This document shows positions 18,155 through 25,268 of a stretch of DNA of 64,000 nt, one piece after another. The notes under the pieces were generated by a model that ran no database searches, had not been told where the DNA came from, and saw nothing but the letters and a program-made list of their open reading frames with translations. Source of the stretch: Actinomadura violacea (GTDB lineage: Bacteria > Actinomycetota > Actinomycetes > Streptosporangiales > Streptosporangiaceae); NCBI RefSeq assembly GCF_017573465.1, contig NZ_JAGEPF010000007.1, positions 62,001 through 126,000 on the forward strand, read 5' to 3'. Position 1 is the stretch's first letter. Each line of letters opens with the position of its first letter. Made by a program: the position numbers and the translations under genes.

Positions 18155-18162
18155 ACCGTCAG
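18148..18162. promoter_or_regulatory. Regulon dyad site 8, overlapping the TetR start codon
   Basis: CTGGCATACCGTCAG matches the dyad with one mismatch in the left arm. The complement of the ATG (18152-18154) is inside it, in the same register as site 6. This indicates autoregulation. Confidence 0.6.
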
Positions 18163-18207
18163 TTTAGGGCCTCCGGGCGCGCGGAGCCCACGGGTCCCGC
18201 ACAGACT

Positions 18208-19866
18208 TCAGGGGCCGCTGGGCGGGGCGATGGTGATCAGGACGGGCCGTTCGGTGATCCGGACGGAGTCCTCGGGATGCACGGAGCTTCCGCCGCCGTC
18301 CAGGCGCTGCACGGCCCGGGCGCCCGGTGGCGGGACGGTGTCGGCGGTCCCGGTGTGCGTCCACCGGATGACGGCTGGACCGCCGGGCAGGACGAACTCG
18401 CACTGCCACACGTTCGCGGGCAGGCCCATGGCGAGGCCATGGCCGCATGCATGGATCTTGGCGCGGGTGAGCCAGCGCTGTAGGTGCTCGACCGCAAGAG
18501 CGGCACCGGTGGGAGTCCCGCCCACTCCTTGCAGGACGATGGGAAGCCGGGTGCTGCCCCAGTTGTAGAAGTACATGCGCTTGATACCGAGCGTTGTGGC
18601 GTACATGCCGGTCAGATAGAAGCGGGCGGCGTAGTTCGCCGCCCGGTCCTGGTCGAGCGGGCCGTACAGCGGCAGCTCATGGGTGGTCCCCGTGCTCCAC
18701 AGGTCCGGATGGACACCGGCCTTGTGCATCGCCGCGTCCAAGCCCAGCAGAGGTTCCAGCATGGTCTCGGGCGGATCGGCGGGGCGCCGCTGATGGAGCT
18801 TGACGCTCGCGGCGTCACAGAAGTCGTATCCGCCCAGGTCGGCGAAGCGTCTCAGAGCCTTCGCCGTTTCGGGCCGCCACAGCGCCCCCATGCTCGGGCA
18901 CACCACGCGCGCCTTGGGATCGATCTCCCGGATCACGCGCGAGGCCCGCTTCGTCATCTCGGCGAGCCGCTCGGTGGTGTCGTTGAAGAAGCGCCGGTCG
19001 CTGCCGTTCACCCACACCTCGTAGGCGGCGAGCCGGCCCTTGTAGCGCCGGACGAGGGCCCGCACGAAGCCCTCCCAGTCGCCGAGATCGTCCGGGGCCG
19101 CGGCCCGGGCACCGTCGGGGTAGGGCATCCGCGGTGCGTTCGGCGCCGCCCATCCGGGCGTGCCGCCGAGCACGAACATCGGTTCCAGAGCGCCGCGTTC
19201 CGCGCCCGCCACGAGCCGGTCCAGGGTCGCCCAGTCGTACCGGCCGCGCTCGGGTTCGAGGTTGGACCAGCGGGTGCCGCTGTCCCAGAACCGGACGGAC
19301 CCGACCCGGAAGGACGGCATCTCGCCGGTATCGGAGTTGATCGTCACCCCGAACATCGACGGATCGACCGGCCTCGGGTGGACCGACCAGCTCGGGCCGT
19401 GGACCTGCTGGGGCGCGCTCGAAGCACGGAGCGGGCCGGGCAGCGAAGACACCGCCGTGATCGCCACGGCCAGAGCGACGGCCGCGAACTTGACGAGCCG
19501 CGTCCCGCGCGCGGCGCTCATTACGTTCGCGGCGCGTGGCACGGGCGTGGTCGGCGACGGCGCGGATCGTGGTTCTTCCGCGCGGATGTCCGGCGCAGGA
19601 GGAGGGGGCGGCGCCTGGGGGACGGGCTCGTCCCGGTGGACGGCCATCCACGCCTCGATCAGGCGGTGCGTCTCGCGCCGGTCCGCGCCGCAGGCCCTGG
19701 CGATCCGCGAGAGGGTCTCGGCGTCGGAGGGCACGGTCTTCCCGGCGCAGTAGCGGTGCAGTGTCGACCGGCTCGTCAGCGCCGTGCGGCTGAGCTCCTC
19801 GTAACTCCGGCCGCTGCGTTCCTTCAGCTCCTTCAGCAACCGCGCGAACTCGGCCGTCGTCTCCAA
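18208..19866 (-). CDS. Membrane-anchored HTH protein with an extracellular glycoside-hydrolase-like (GH39-type) domain
   Basis: About 552 residues. The N-terminus is an XRE-like helix-turn-helix (about 2-75; FARLLKELKERSGRSYEELS). A Pro-rich linker (about 84-112) leads to one membrane segment (about 126-145; VKFAAVALAVAITAVSSL), then a TIM-barrel-like domain (about 170-470) similar to GH39/xylosidase-type proteins and a short beta tail. The usual acid/base motif NE-P after YEVW reads YEVWVNGSD, and the region expected for the nucleophile reads LWSTGTTHELP, so both catalytic Glu seem lost. I start at the TTG at 19866 (after GGAAGG); a GTG at 19938 gives 24 more residues without a ribosome site. 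It may be a sugar-sensing transmembrane regulator. Confidence 0.78.
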   Translation of the reverse strand: METTAEFARLLKELKERSGRSYEELSRTALTSRSTLHRYCAGKTVPSDAETLSRIARACGADRRETHRLIEAWMAVHRDEPVPQAPPPPPAPDIRAEEPRSAPSPTTPVPRAANVMSAARGTRLVKFAAVALAVAITAVSSLPGPLRASSAPQQVHGPSWSVHPRPVDPSMFGVTINSDTGEMPSFRVGSVRFWDSGTRWSNLEPERGRYDWATLDRLVAGAERGALEPMFVLGGTPGWAAPNAPRMPYPDGARAAAPDDLGDWEGFVRALVRRYKGRLAAYEVWVNGSDRRFFNDTTERLAEMTKRASRVIREIDPKARVVCPSMGALWRPETAKALRRFADLGGYDFCDAASVKLHQRRPADPPETMLEPLLGLDAAMHKAGVHPDLWSTGTTHELPLYGPLDQDRAANYAARFYLTGMYATTLGIKRMYFYNWGSTRLPIVLQGVGGTPTGAALAVEHLQRWLTRAKIHACGHGLAMGLPANVWQCEFVLPGGPAVIRWTHTGTADTVPPPGARAVQRLDGGGSSVHPEDSVRITERPVLITIAPPSGP

Positions 19867-20017
19867 CGGAAGCCTTCCGTCGCTCGTCCCCCTGTCCGGC
19901 AGATGGTGCCACGTCTCCCAAACCGCCGACAAACACACACGTCAGGACGTGTTCACCGTCCCAGGCGTCCCAACGGGACGGTGATCCGTTGTGGCGGTCC
20001 GTCCCGTCCTGCGAGCT

Positions 20018-20060
20018 TGTTCGTGGCCGTCGCGGAGCCGCGGCGGACCCGGCACGAACA
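20018..20060. promoter_or_regulatory. Inverted repeat in the leader of the small secreted protein
   Basis: TGTTCGTG (20018-20025) and CACGAACA (20053-20060) are exact complements with a 27-base GC-rich spacer. They lie 33 bases upstream of the secreted protein's ATG. This could be an operator or a leader hairpin. Confidence 0.35.
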
Positions 20061-20092
20061 CGTGTCCGGGAAGGCGATCCAACGGGGAGAAC

Positions 20093-20647
20093 ATGAGGAC
20101 CAGAACCAGGACCACCGCGCTGTCGGCGCTCGCCGTCGCCGCGCTGGCACCGCTCACCGCCGGCCTCGCGACCACGCCGGCGAACGCGGCAACGCCCGCC
20201 GCACGGACCTTGCGGGTCGCGCAGGCGGCCCCGGCCGGCGCTCAGGTGTCGGCCGCGGCGAAGTGCACGATCCGCAAGTACTCCAGCGCCGGATGGGGCG
20301 AGAAGATCTCCCACAAGGGGAAGGGCACCGCGAAGTACAACTACGGGGTCACCAAGTACCGAGGGCGCCAGCTCATCCTGCGGACCGGGCGGATCTACGA
20401 CCGTTCGTCCGCGCGGATCCTCAAGGGCTACAAGAAGGGCGACAAGGTCTGGGTCGACATCACCGGGAACGGCGGCAAGAGCTGGCAGGCGTGCGGCTCG
20501 ACCAGCGGCGACCGCACCGGCTGGTTCCTCCACGACTACAAGAAGCGCTGGATACGCGCCTGCATGAAGGTGGACGGCCACGTCAAGTGCGCCACCAACG
20601 GCAACAAGAAGGGCCCCGGCAAGCGCTGGTGGTGGAGCGACTCCTGA
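20093..20647 (+). CDS. Small basic secreted protein, function unknown
   Basis: A 184-residue protein with a clear Sec signal peptide (MRTRTRTTALSALAVAALAP ... cleavage near TPANA-A, about residue 32). The mature part is strongly basic, rich in Lys, Gly and aromatic residues, and has four cysteines that could form two disulfides. Segments such as GWGEKISHKGKGTAKYNYG and GKRWWWSDS suggest a compact all-beta, SH3-like wall-binding fold, but I do not recognise a family. The ATG at 20093 follows GGGGAGA. It stands alone, ahead of a strong terminator. Confidence 0.72.
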   Translation: MRTRTRTTALSALAVAALAPLTAGLATTPANAATPAARTLRVAQAAPAGAQVSAAAKCTIRKYSSAGWGEKISHKGKGTAKYNYGVTKYRGRQLILRTGRIYDRSSARILKGYKKGDKVWVDITGNGGKSWQACGSTSGDRTGWFLHDYKKRWIRACMKVDGHVKCATNGNKKGPGKRWWWSDS

Positions 20648-20725
20648 CAGTGGAGAGCGAGGCCGATACGCCGAGCCCGGGGTGGCCTGACAACGGCAGG
20701 GCTTGACCGGCCGGCATGGGGGCCC

Positions 20726-20762
20726 GGTCGTGCCGCTGCGCGGTTCGCGCAGCGGCACGACC
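20726..20762. terminator. Perfect 16-bp hairpin terminator
   Basis: GGTCGTGCCGCTGCGC (20726-20741) pairs exactly with GCGCAGCGGCACGACC (20747-20762) around a GGTTC loop. It separates the secreted protein from the convergent CGNR gene. Confidence 0.85.
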
Positions 20763-20832
20763 GGTCGCGTACGACCACGGAGAACGGTGACCGGCACGCC
20801 ACGGCGATGAGGACCCGCGGTGAGACCAGAGG

Positions 20833-21438
20833 TCAGCGATCGTGCCCGGTTCGTTGCCGCCTGCGGTATGCGGCCGATCGGTCCTTGCTTCCGCAGGCGG
20901 TGCTGGAACACCAGCGGCGGCGGCCGGGACGGCTGGTGTCGACGAACAGCAGGGCGCACTCCGGACTCGCGCACTCGCGGATGCGGTCGGCGGCGGTGCC
21001 GGTGAACAGGTCGATGGCGTCGCGGGCGACGGTGCTCAGCGCGGCCTGCTCACCGCCACCGCCTGGCAGCGTGAGCCGGCCGGTTCCCTCATGGAGGACG
21101 GGGACCAGAGCCGGGACGGCGGCCGCGGCGGTGATGGCGGCCTCGTCCTCGGCGGCGGCAGGCCGTCCGGCCATCACCGCGCGGGCGACGCGGTAGATCG
21201 CCTCCCGCAGCGTGCGGGCCGCGTGCAGGCCGGCCGGCGTGACCGCGACCGGTTCGTCGAGGAGTCCGCACTCGCGATACCACCGCGTCAGGTCGGCGGG
21301 GCTCCGCAGGCGCTCGTAGTTGCCGCGCCACCGTTCGCCGACGGTGGCGACGAGGGCCAGGCTCAGGCGGCCGGAACGGAAGTTGAACCGCAGTTCCTCG
21401 GCGGGCACGTCCCCGGTGCGGGTTGCATCGGCATCCAC
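20833..21438 (-). CDS. CGNR zinc finger / ABATE-domain regulator
   Basis: About 201 residues. An N-terminal ABATE-like stress-response domain (about 12-130; SGRLSLALVATVGERW) is followed by a C-terminal zinc finger: Cys pairs in RECASPECALLFVDTSRPG and WCSSTACGSKDRSAAYRRRQ (about 150-190). Such proteins are thought to be small DNA-binding regulators. The GTG at 21438 leaves only 21 bases to the divergent gene's start, with a 19-bp palindrome in between; a GTG at 21408 is the alternative. It probably regulates the VOC-PEBP fusion and itself. Confidence 0.82.
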   Translation of the reverse strand: MDADATRTGDVPAEELRFNFRSGRLSLALVATVGERWRGNYERLRSPADLTRWYRECGLLDEPVAVTPAGLHAARTLREAIYRVARAVMAGRPAAAEDEAAITAAAAVPALVPVLHEGTGRLTLPGGGGEQAALSTVARDAIDLFTGTAADRIRECASPECALLFVDTSRPGRRRWCSSTACGSKDRSAAYRRRQRTGHDR

Positions 21439-21439
21439 A

Positions 21440-21458
21440 TCACGAGTATAACTCGTGA
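21440..21458. promoter_or_regulatory. 19-bp palindrome between the CGNR regulator and the VOC-PEBP gene
   Basis: TCACGAGT-ATA-ACTCGTGA has exact eight-base arms. It fills essentially the whole 21-base gap between the two divergent starts and is the obvious operator of the pair. Confidence 0.65.
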
Positions 21459-21459
21459 C

Positions 21460-22383
21460 GTGATCAGCATCGTCCGCGCCGACCACCTCGTCCTGACGGT
21501 CCGCGACATCCCGGCCACCGTCGCGTGGTACAGCACCGTGCTGGGGATGCGGCCGGTGACCTTCGGCGCGGGCAGGCAAGCTCTCACGTTCGGCGGACAA
21601 AAGCTCAACCTCCACCAGGCGGGGCGCGAGCTGAAGCCCCGAGCCGCGCATCCGGCACCCGGCTCGGCCGACCTGTGCCTGGTCAGCGCCGCCTCCCTCG
21701 CCGACGTCCAGGAACACCTGCGCACCTTGGCCGTGCCCATCGAACTGGGGCCGGTCGCACGGACGGGCGCCACCGGTCCCATCACCAGCATCTATCTCCG
21801 GGACCCGGACGAGAACCTCGTAGAGATCAGCACGTACGACTCCGGCCGGCCCCAGGCCCCCGCCCCTTACGACCTGCTTCCGCCGGTCGCCCCTCTGACG
21901 GTCGACAGTCCCGACATCGCCGACGGCCGTCCGCTCGCCGAACGGCACGTCCACGACAGCCTCGGCGGCGGGAACAAGAGCCCGGAACTGACCTGGACCG
22001 GCGCACCGGCAGGCACCTGCGGCTATGCGGTGACCTGCTTCGACCCGGACGCCCCCAGCGGCAGCGGCTTCTGGCACTGGATCCTTCTCGGGCTGCCCGC
22101 CACGTGCGCCCGGCTGCCCGGCAACGCCGGTCGCGGTGACGGTGGGCACCTCCCGGCAGGCGCGCTGCATCTGCGCAACGACTTCGGCGCTCACGCTTAC
22201 GGAGGCGCCGCCCCGCCGACCGCGGACCCCGCACACCGTTATGTTTTCGCGGTTCACGCCGTGGACACCGACGACCTCGGCCTGGCCCCCGACACCAGTG
22301 CCGGACGCGCCGGTCTCGTCCTGACCGCGCACACCATCGCCCGCGGGGGCGTTCGGCCCACCTACCAGCGCAGCGCGCCCTAG
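21460..22383 (+). CDS. VOC (glyoxalase-like) domain fused to a YbhB/PEBP domain
   Basis: A 307-residue fusion. Residues about 3-125 form a VOC metalloenzyme-like domain (RADHLVLTVRDIPATVAWYS, metal ligand Glu in DPDENLVEIST). Residues about 145-305 form a phosphatidylethanolamine-binding/YbhB domain (GNKSPELTWTGAPAG, CFDPDAPSGSGFWHWILLGL, LRNDFGAHAYGGAAPP). Both halves look complete. YbhB proteins bind small anions or lipids; VOC domains act on small electrophiles. The GTG at 21460 has no ribosome site and lies two bases past a palindrome, so the message may be leaderless. The divergent CGNR protein is its probable regulator. Confidence 0.85.
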   Translation: MISIVRADHLVLTVRDIPATVAWYSTVLGMRPVTFGAGRQALTFGGQKLNLHQAGRELKPRAAHPAPGSADLCLVSAASLADVQEHLRTLAVPIELGPVARTGATGPITSIYLRDPDENLVEISTYDSGRPQAPAPYDLLPPVAPLTVDSPDIADGRPLAERHVHDSLGGGNKSPELTWTGAPAGTCGYAVTCFDPDAPSGSGFWHWILLGLPATCARLPGNAGRGDGGHLPAGALHLRNDFGAHAYGGAAPPTADPAHRYVFAVHAVDTDDLGLAPDTSAGRAGLVLTAHTIARGGVRPTYQRSAP

Positions 22384-22474
22384 GTCGGGGAGCCCGCGGC
22401 CGGTTGACGGCTCGCGGCGTTCCAGGACGTCGACTGAACGCTCAGATTTGTGCCTATTAAGACGAAGGAGCACG

Positions 22475-23413
22475 ATGAACGACTCTGCACCCTGGACCGT
22501 GGCCGTGCTCGGCCCCGGTGGCGTGGGCGGCCTGCTCGCCGCACTGCTCTCCCGCGCCGGACACAGGGTGATCTGCGTGGCCGGCGAGACGACCGCGGCC
22601 ACGCTGGCCCGCACCGGGATCAGTGTGCACAGCGCCCAGTTCGGTGACTTCACCGCGCAGGTCGAGGCCGTCACCGAGCTCACCGAACCGGTCGACCTGT
22701 GCCTGATCACCTGCAAGCAGACCGCACTGGAGGCCGCACTGCGGCGCGTCCCGCCGGCCGCCGTCGACAACGGCGTGATCGTTCCGCTTCTCAACGGTGT
22801 CGAGCATCCGGACCTGCTGTGCCGGCGGTACCGCCCGGAACTGGTGGCGCCCGCCGTCATCCGCGTCGAGTCCACCCGGACCGCTCCCGGCGTCATCGAG
22901 CACGGCAGCCCGTTCACCGACATCGACCTGGCCGGCGATGCCGTGTCTTCGCAGCGCCTCGAAGCCACGGCCGCGATGCTCAACGCGGCCGGCGTCCACA
23001 CCAACGTGCAGTCCGACCAGACCGCCTCACTGTGGCGCAAGATGAGCTTCCTTGCCCCGATGGCACTGCTGACAACGCGACACGGGCTGTCCATAGGAGA
23101 GCTCCGCTCCGCGCGGAGGCAGGAACTGCTCGAACTCGTCGAAGAGACCACAGCGATCAGCCGCATCTACGCCGCCGGGATCAACGCCGATGCGGTGATG
23201 CGGGTGTACGACGACTTCCCGCCGGAGAGCAGATCCTCAATGCAGCGCGATGTCGAAGCCGGCCGCCCCCTGGAACTGGACGCCATCGGCGGTGCACTGC
23301 TGCGCGCCGCCGACCGACACGCCGTCGAGGCACCGATCATCAGCAGACTGGTCACAGAGCTGACAGCGCTCACCCCTCCGGGTACGACAATCCAGCCTCG
23401 GCGCCATTCGTAG
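22475..23413 (+). CDS. Ketopantoate reductase family (ApbA/PanE) protein
   Basis: A 312-residue NAD(P)H-dependent 2-oxoacid reductase. The nucleotide-binding motif is VLGPGGVGGLLAALLSRAGH (about 11-30). The catalytic Lys is likely in LITCKQTALEAAL, and the C-terminal helical domain (about 180-300) has LWRKMSFLAPMALLTT and a polar region in RSSMQRDVEAGRPLELDAIG with the conserved Glu. This fits PanE-like enzymes, but it is not near pantothenate genes, so the substrate may be another 2-keto acid. The ATG at 22475 is four bases after AAGGAG. Confidence 0.88.
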   Translation: MNDSAPWTVAVLGPGGVGGLLAALLSRAGHRVICVAGETTAATLARTGISVHSAQFGDFTAQVEAVTELTEPVDLCLITCKQTALEAALRRVPPAAVDNGVIVPLLNGVEHPDLLCRRYRPELVAPAVIRVESTRTAPGVIEHGSPFTDIDLAGDAVSSQRLEATAAMLNAAGVHTNVQSDQTASLWRKMSFLAPMALLTTRHGLSIGELRSARRQELLELVEETTAISRIYAAGINADAVMRVYDDFPPESRSSMQRDVEAGRPLELDAIGGALLRAADRHAVEAPIISRLVTELTALTPPGTTIQPRRHS

Positions 23414-23516
23414 GACCGCCCCGACCGGGCAGGGGAATCGAGGAGCGACAAGTGCCAACTCGGATGATCCGCGCGCCGTCATACATGCCGACGCCCCCTA
23501 CGACAAGGACAACGAA

Positions 23517-24296
23517 ATGCATCGCCGCCAGGCCCTCGCCGTGATCGCCGCTGCCGCCGCCGGGGTGGCCGCGGGCGCCGTCCCCGAGGTGTGGCGCCCG
23601 GAGCGGCACCGGTCGGCGCACGCGGCCGCGGCACGCCGGACCCCCGCGCCGCCGCCCGATCCCGGGTTCGCGCCCGCCCGGTCGATGAAGGCCGTCACCA
23701 GCCCGGTGCACACCCTGCACGACCTGGCTCCGGCCGCGCCGCCGAACGCGGTGGCGCTGACCATCGACGACGGGCCGCACCCGTACTGGACGCCCAAGGT
23801 CCTGGACGTGCTCGCCGAGTTCGACGTGCACGCGACCTTCAACATGATCGGCGAGCAGGTGCCGGAGAACACCCGGCTGGTGCAGCGGATCGTCGCCGCC
23901 GGGCACCAGATCGCCGACCACACCCTCACCCACCCGATCAACCTGCCGCAGCTGCCCGCGGCGCGCATCCATCAGGAGATCGCCGAGGCGCACGACCGGA
24001 TCGCCCAGGCGTCATCGGCCGCTCCGCGGTTCTTCCGGTCCCCGGGCGGCAACTGGTCGCAGCAGGTCATCGAGACCGCCGGCGCACTCGGGATGATCTG
24101 CGTCGACTGGGCGGTCGACCCCCGCGACTGGGCCCGTCCGGGCGTCCCGCACATCACCGCCTACCTCGAGAAGGCCAAACCGGGAGACATCCTGCTGTGC
24201 CACGACGGCGGCGGCGACCGCTCCCAAACCGTCGCGGCGCTGCGCACCGTCCTCCCCGCCCTCAAGCAACGCGGCCTGACCTTCGTCGCGCTTTGA
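23517..24296 (+). CDS. Secreted polysaccharide deacetylase (NodB domain)
   Basis: A 259-residue exported deacetylase that removes acetyl groups from peptidoglycan or other glycans. The N-terminus has twin arginines and a hydrophobic stretch (MHRRQALAVIAAAAAGVAAG), consistent with Tat or Sec export. The NodB motifs are all present: the catalytic base in ALTIDDGPHPY (about 83), the metal pair in HTLTHPINLPQ, the RSPGGNW loop, the WAVDPRDWARPG segment and the C-terminal LLCHDGG. The ATG at 23517 follows AAGGACAACGAA. It lies 103 bases after the reductase gene and may share its transcript. Confidence 0.9.
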   Translation: MHRRQALAVIAAAAAGVAAGAVPEVWRPERHRSAHAAAARRTPAPPPDPGFAPARSMKAVTSPVHTLHDLAPAAPPNAVALTIDDGPHPYWTPKVLDVLAEFDVHATFNMIGEQVPENTRLVQRIVAAGHQIADHTLTHPINLPQLPAARIHQEIAEAHDRIAQASSAAPRFFRSPGGNWSQQVIETAGALGMICVDWAVDPRDWARPGVPHITAYLEKAKPGDILLCHDGGGDRSQTVAALRTVLPALKQRGLTFVAL

Positions 24297-24349
24297 TGAG
24301 CGAACCGGAAGAGCACTCGCAGACCTTGGCCATCCCGCGCGGCGGGGGT

Positions 24350-24826
24350 TTATTCGTAGGCTCGGGGAGCGCGTGCCAGGTTCTCCTGAATCTTGTCGCG
24401 GACGAGGGCGAGAAAGGCGTCATCGGCGGGTCGTGAGTACGCCATCGTCGGGTCCGGATAGATGACGACGTCCACGCGTTCTGTGGTGGCGGAGATAATG
24501 GACAGGCCGGACGACCTGCGAGCAGTATTGATCCGCACTGTGGCCGGGGCGACTTTGGCGCCAGTACTGGGAAAGGCTTGTATTCGTTTCGGCCGGCGGA
24601 TTCCGACCTTCCATAGAGCGACCGAGTTCTGGTCGATGCTGAGGATGAAACCGGCCATGTTCCGCATGCCGAGGGTTGGACGGCACAGGAACGCCAGGCC
24701 GTCCCGGCGCAGTGCGGCCAGGGTTCTGCGCTGGTTGCGGACCGCGAGCCGCCCGTAGATCACCAGGGCGAGCAGCGGCAGGAGCGCCAGCGCCACGACC
24801 AGGAGCAGCAACGGGAGGAGATGCAT
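24350..24826 (-). CDS. Single-pass membrane protein of unknown function
   Basis: A 158-residue protein. One N-terminal membrane segment (LLPLLLLVVALALLPLLALV, about 3-22) is followed by a basic stop-transfer (RNQRRTLAALRRDG) and a cytoplasmic domain rich in beta strands (GFILSIDQNSVALWKVG), perhaps a bacterial PH-like fold. The C-terminus ends in an amphipathic helix (FLALVRDKIQENLARAP). No family is recognised. Starts at 24826 and 24844 are both possible. It runs towards the deacetylase gene and is divergent from a lipoprotein gene. Confidence 0.62.
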   Translation of the reverse strand: MHLLPLLLLVVALALLPLLALVIYGRLAVRNQRRTLAALRRDGLAFLCRPTLGMRNMAGFILSIDQNSVALWKVGIRRPKRIQAFPSTGAKVAPATVRINTARRSSGLSIISATTERVDVVIYPDPTMAYSRPADDAFLALVRDKIQENLARAPRAYE

Positions 24827-24959
24827 CGGCCGACCGTAACCCATTCGGCGGGCCCGTGGTGTCGGTCCGTTGTGTCGGCGCGGCATTCGCGGACGTTCGG
24901 GAACCGAACGGGCGGCCGGCGCATCAGTATCTCTGACATCGGTTCGTGTGGGAGTTCTC

Positions 24960-25268
24960 GTGAAGCGTGCAGCCTCAGTCCTTTCCGTTCTCGCGCTCGG
25001 CGGTGCGCTGCTGCTCACGGGCTGCCAGAGCAACTCGCAACGCTGCGTCAACGGCAAGTGCCATGTGACCGTGAGCGGCGCCGGCCAGACCATCAGCGTC
25101 AACGACATCGATGTCGTCGTATCGCGGATCTCCGACGGGGGCATGACGGTGAGCGCGGACGGTTCGGCGCCCGCGCGGGTCGGAAACGGCGAGCGCGCAC
25201 AAGTCGGCCCCGTCACGATCAAGGTGACTTCGATCGACGGCCAGACGGTCAAGTTCGACCTGGAGTAG
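24960..25268 (+). CDS. Small lipoprotein of unknown function
   Basis: A 102-residue lipoprotein. The signal peptide ends in the lipobox LLLTGC (Cys at about 21). The mature domain is short, with a CVNGKCHV cysteine pair and alternating beta-like segments (QTISVNDIDVVVSRISDGG, TIKVTSIDGQTVKFDLE). The GTG at 24960 lies five bases after GGGAG. Its 3' end overlaps the convergent MFS gene by 20 bases. Similar tiny lipoproteins are common in actinomycetes and uncharacterised. Confidence 0.72.
   Translation: MKRAASVLSVLALGGALLLTGCQSNSQRCVNGKCHVTVSGAGQTISVNDIDVVVSRISDGGMTVSADGSAPARVGNGERAQVGPVTIKVTSIDGQTVKFDLE

Noticed and set aside
20833..23166. A single 777-residue minus-strand protein
   Set aside because: Only the last 200 codons (CGNR protein) look coding. 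The remainder is antisense to the VOC-PEBP and reductase genes.
23452..23544. A 30-residue frame before the polysaccharide deacetylase with a GAGGAG site
   Set aside because: It overlaps the deacetylase start in another frame and shows no protein-like composition. It might be a leader peptide, but the evidence is too thin.
24334..24346. Terminator between the deacetylase and the membrane protein
   Set aside because: CCCGC/GCGGG gives only a five-pair stem with a three-base loop, too weak to call although GGTTTATT follows.
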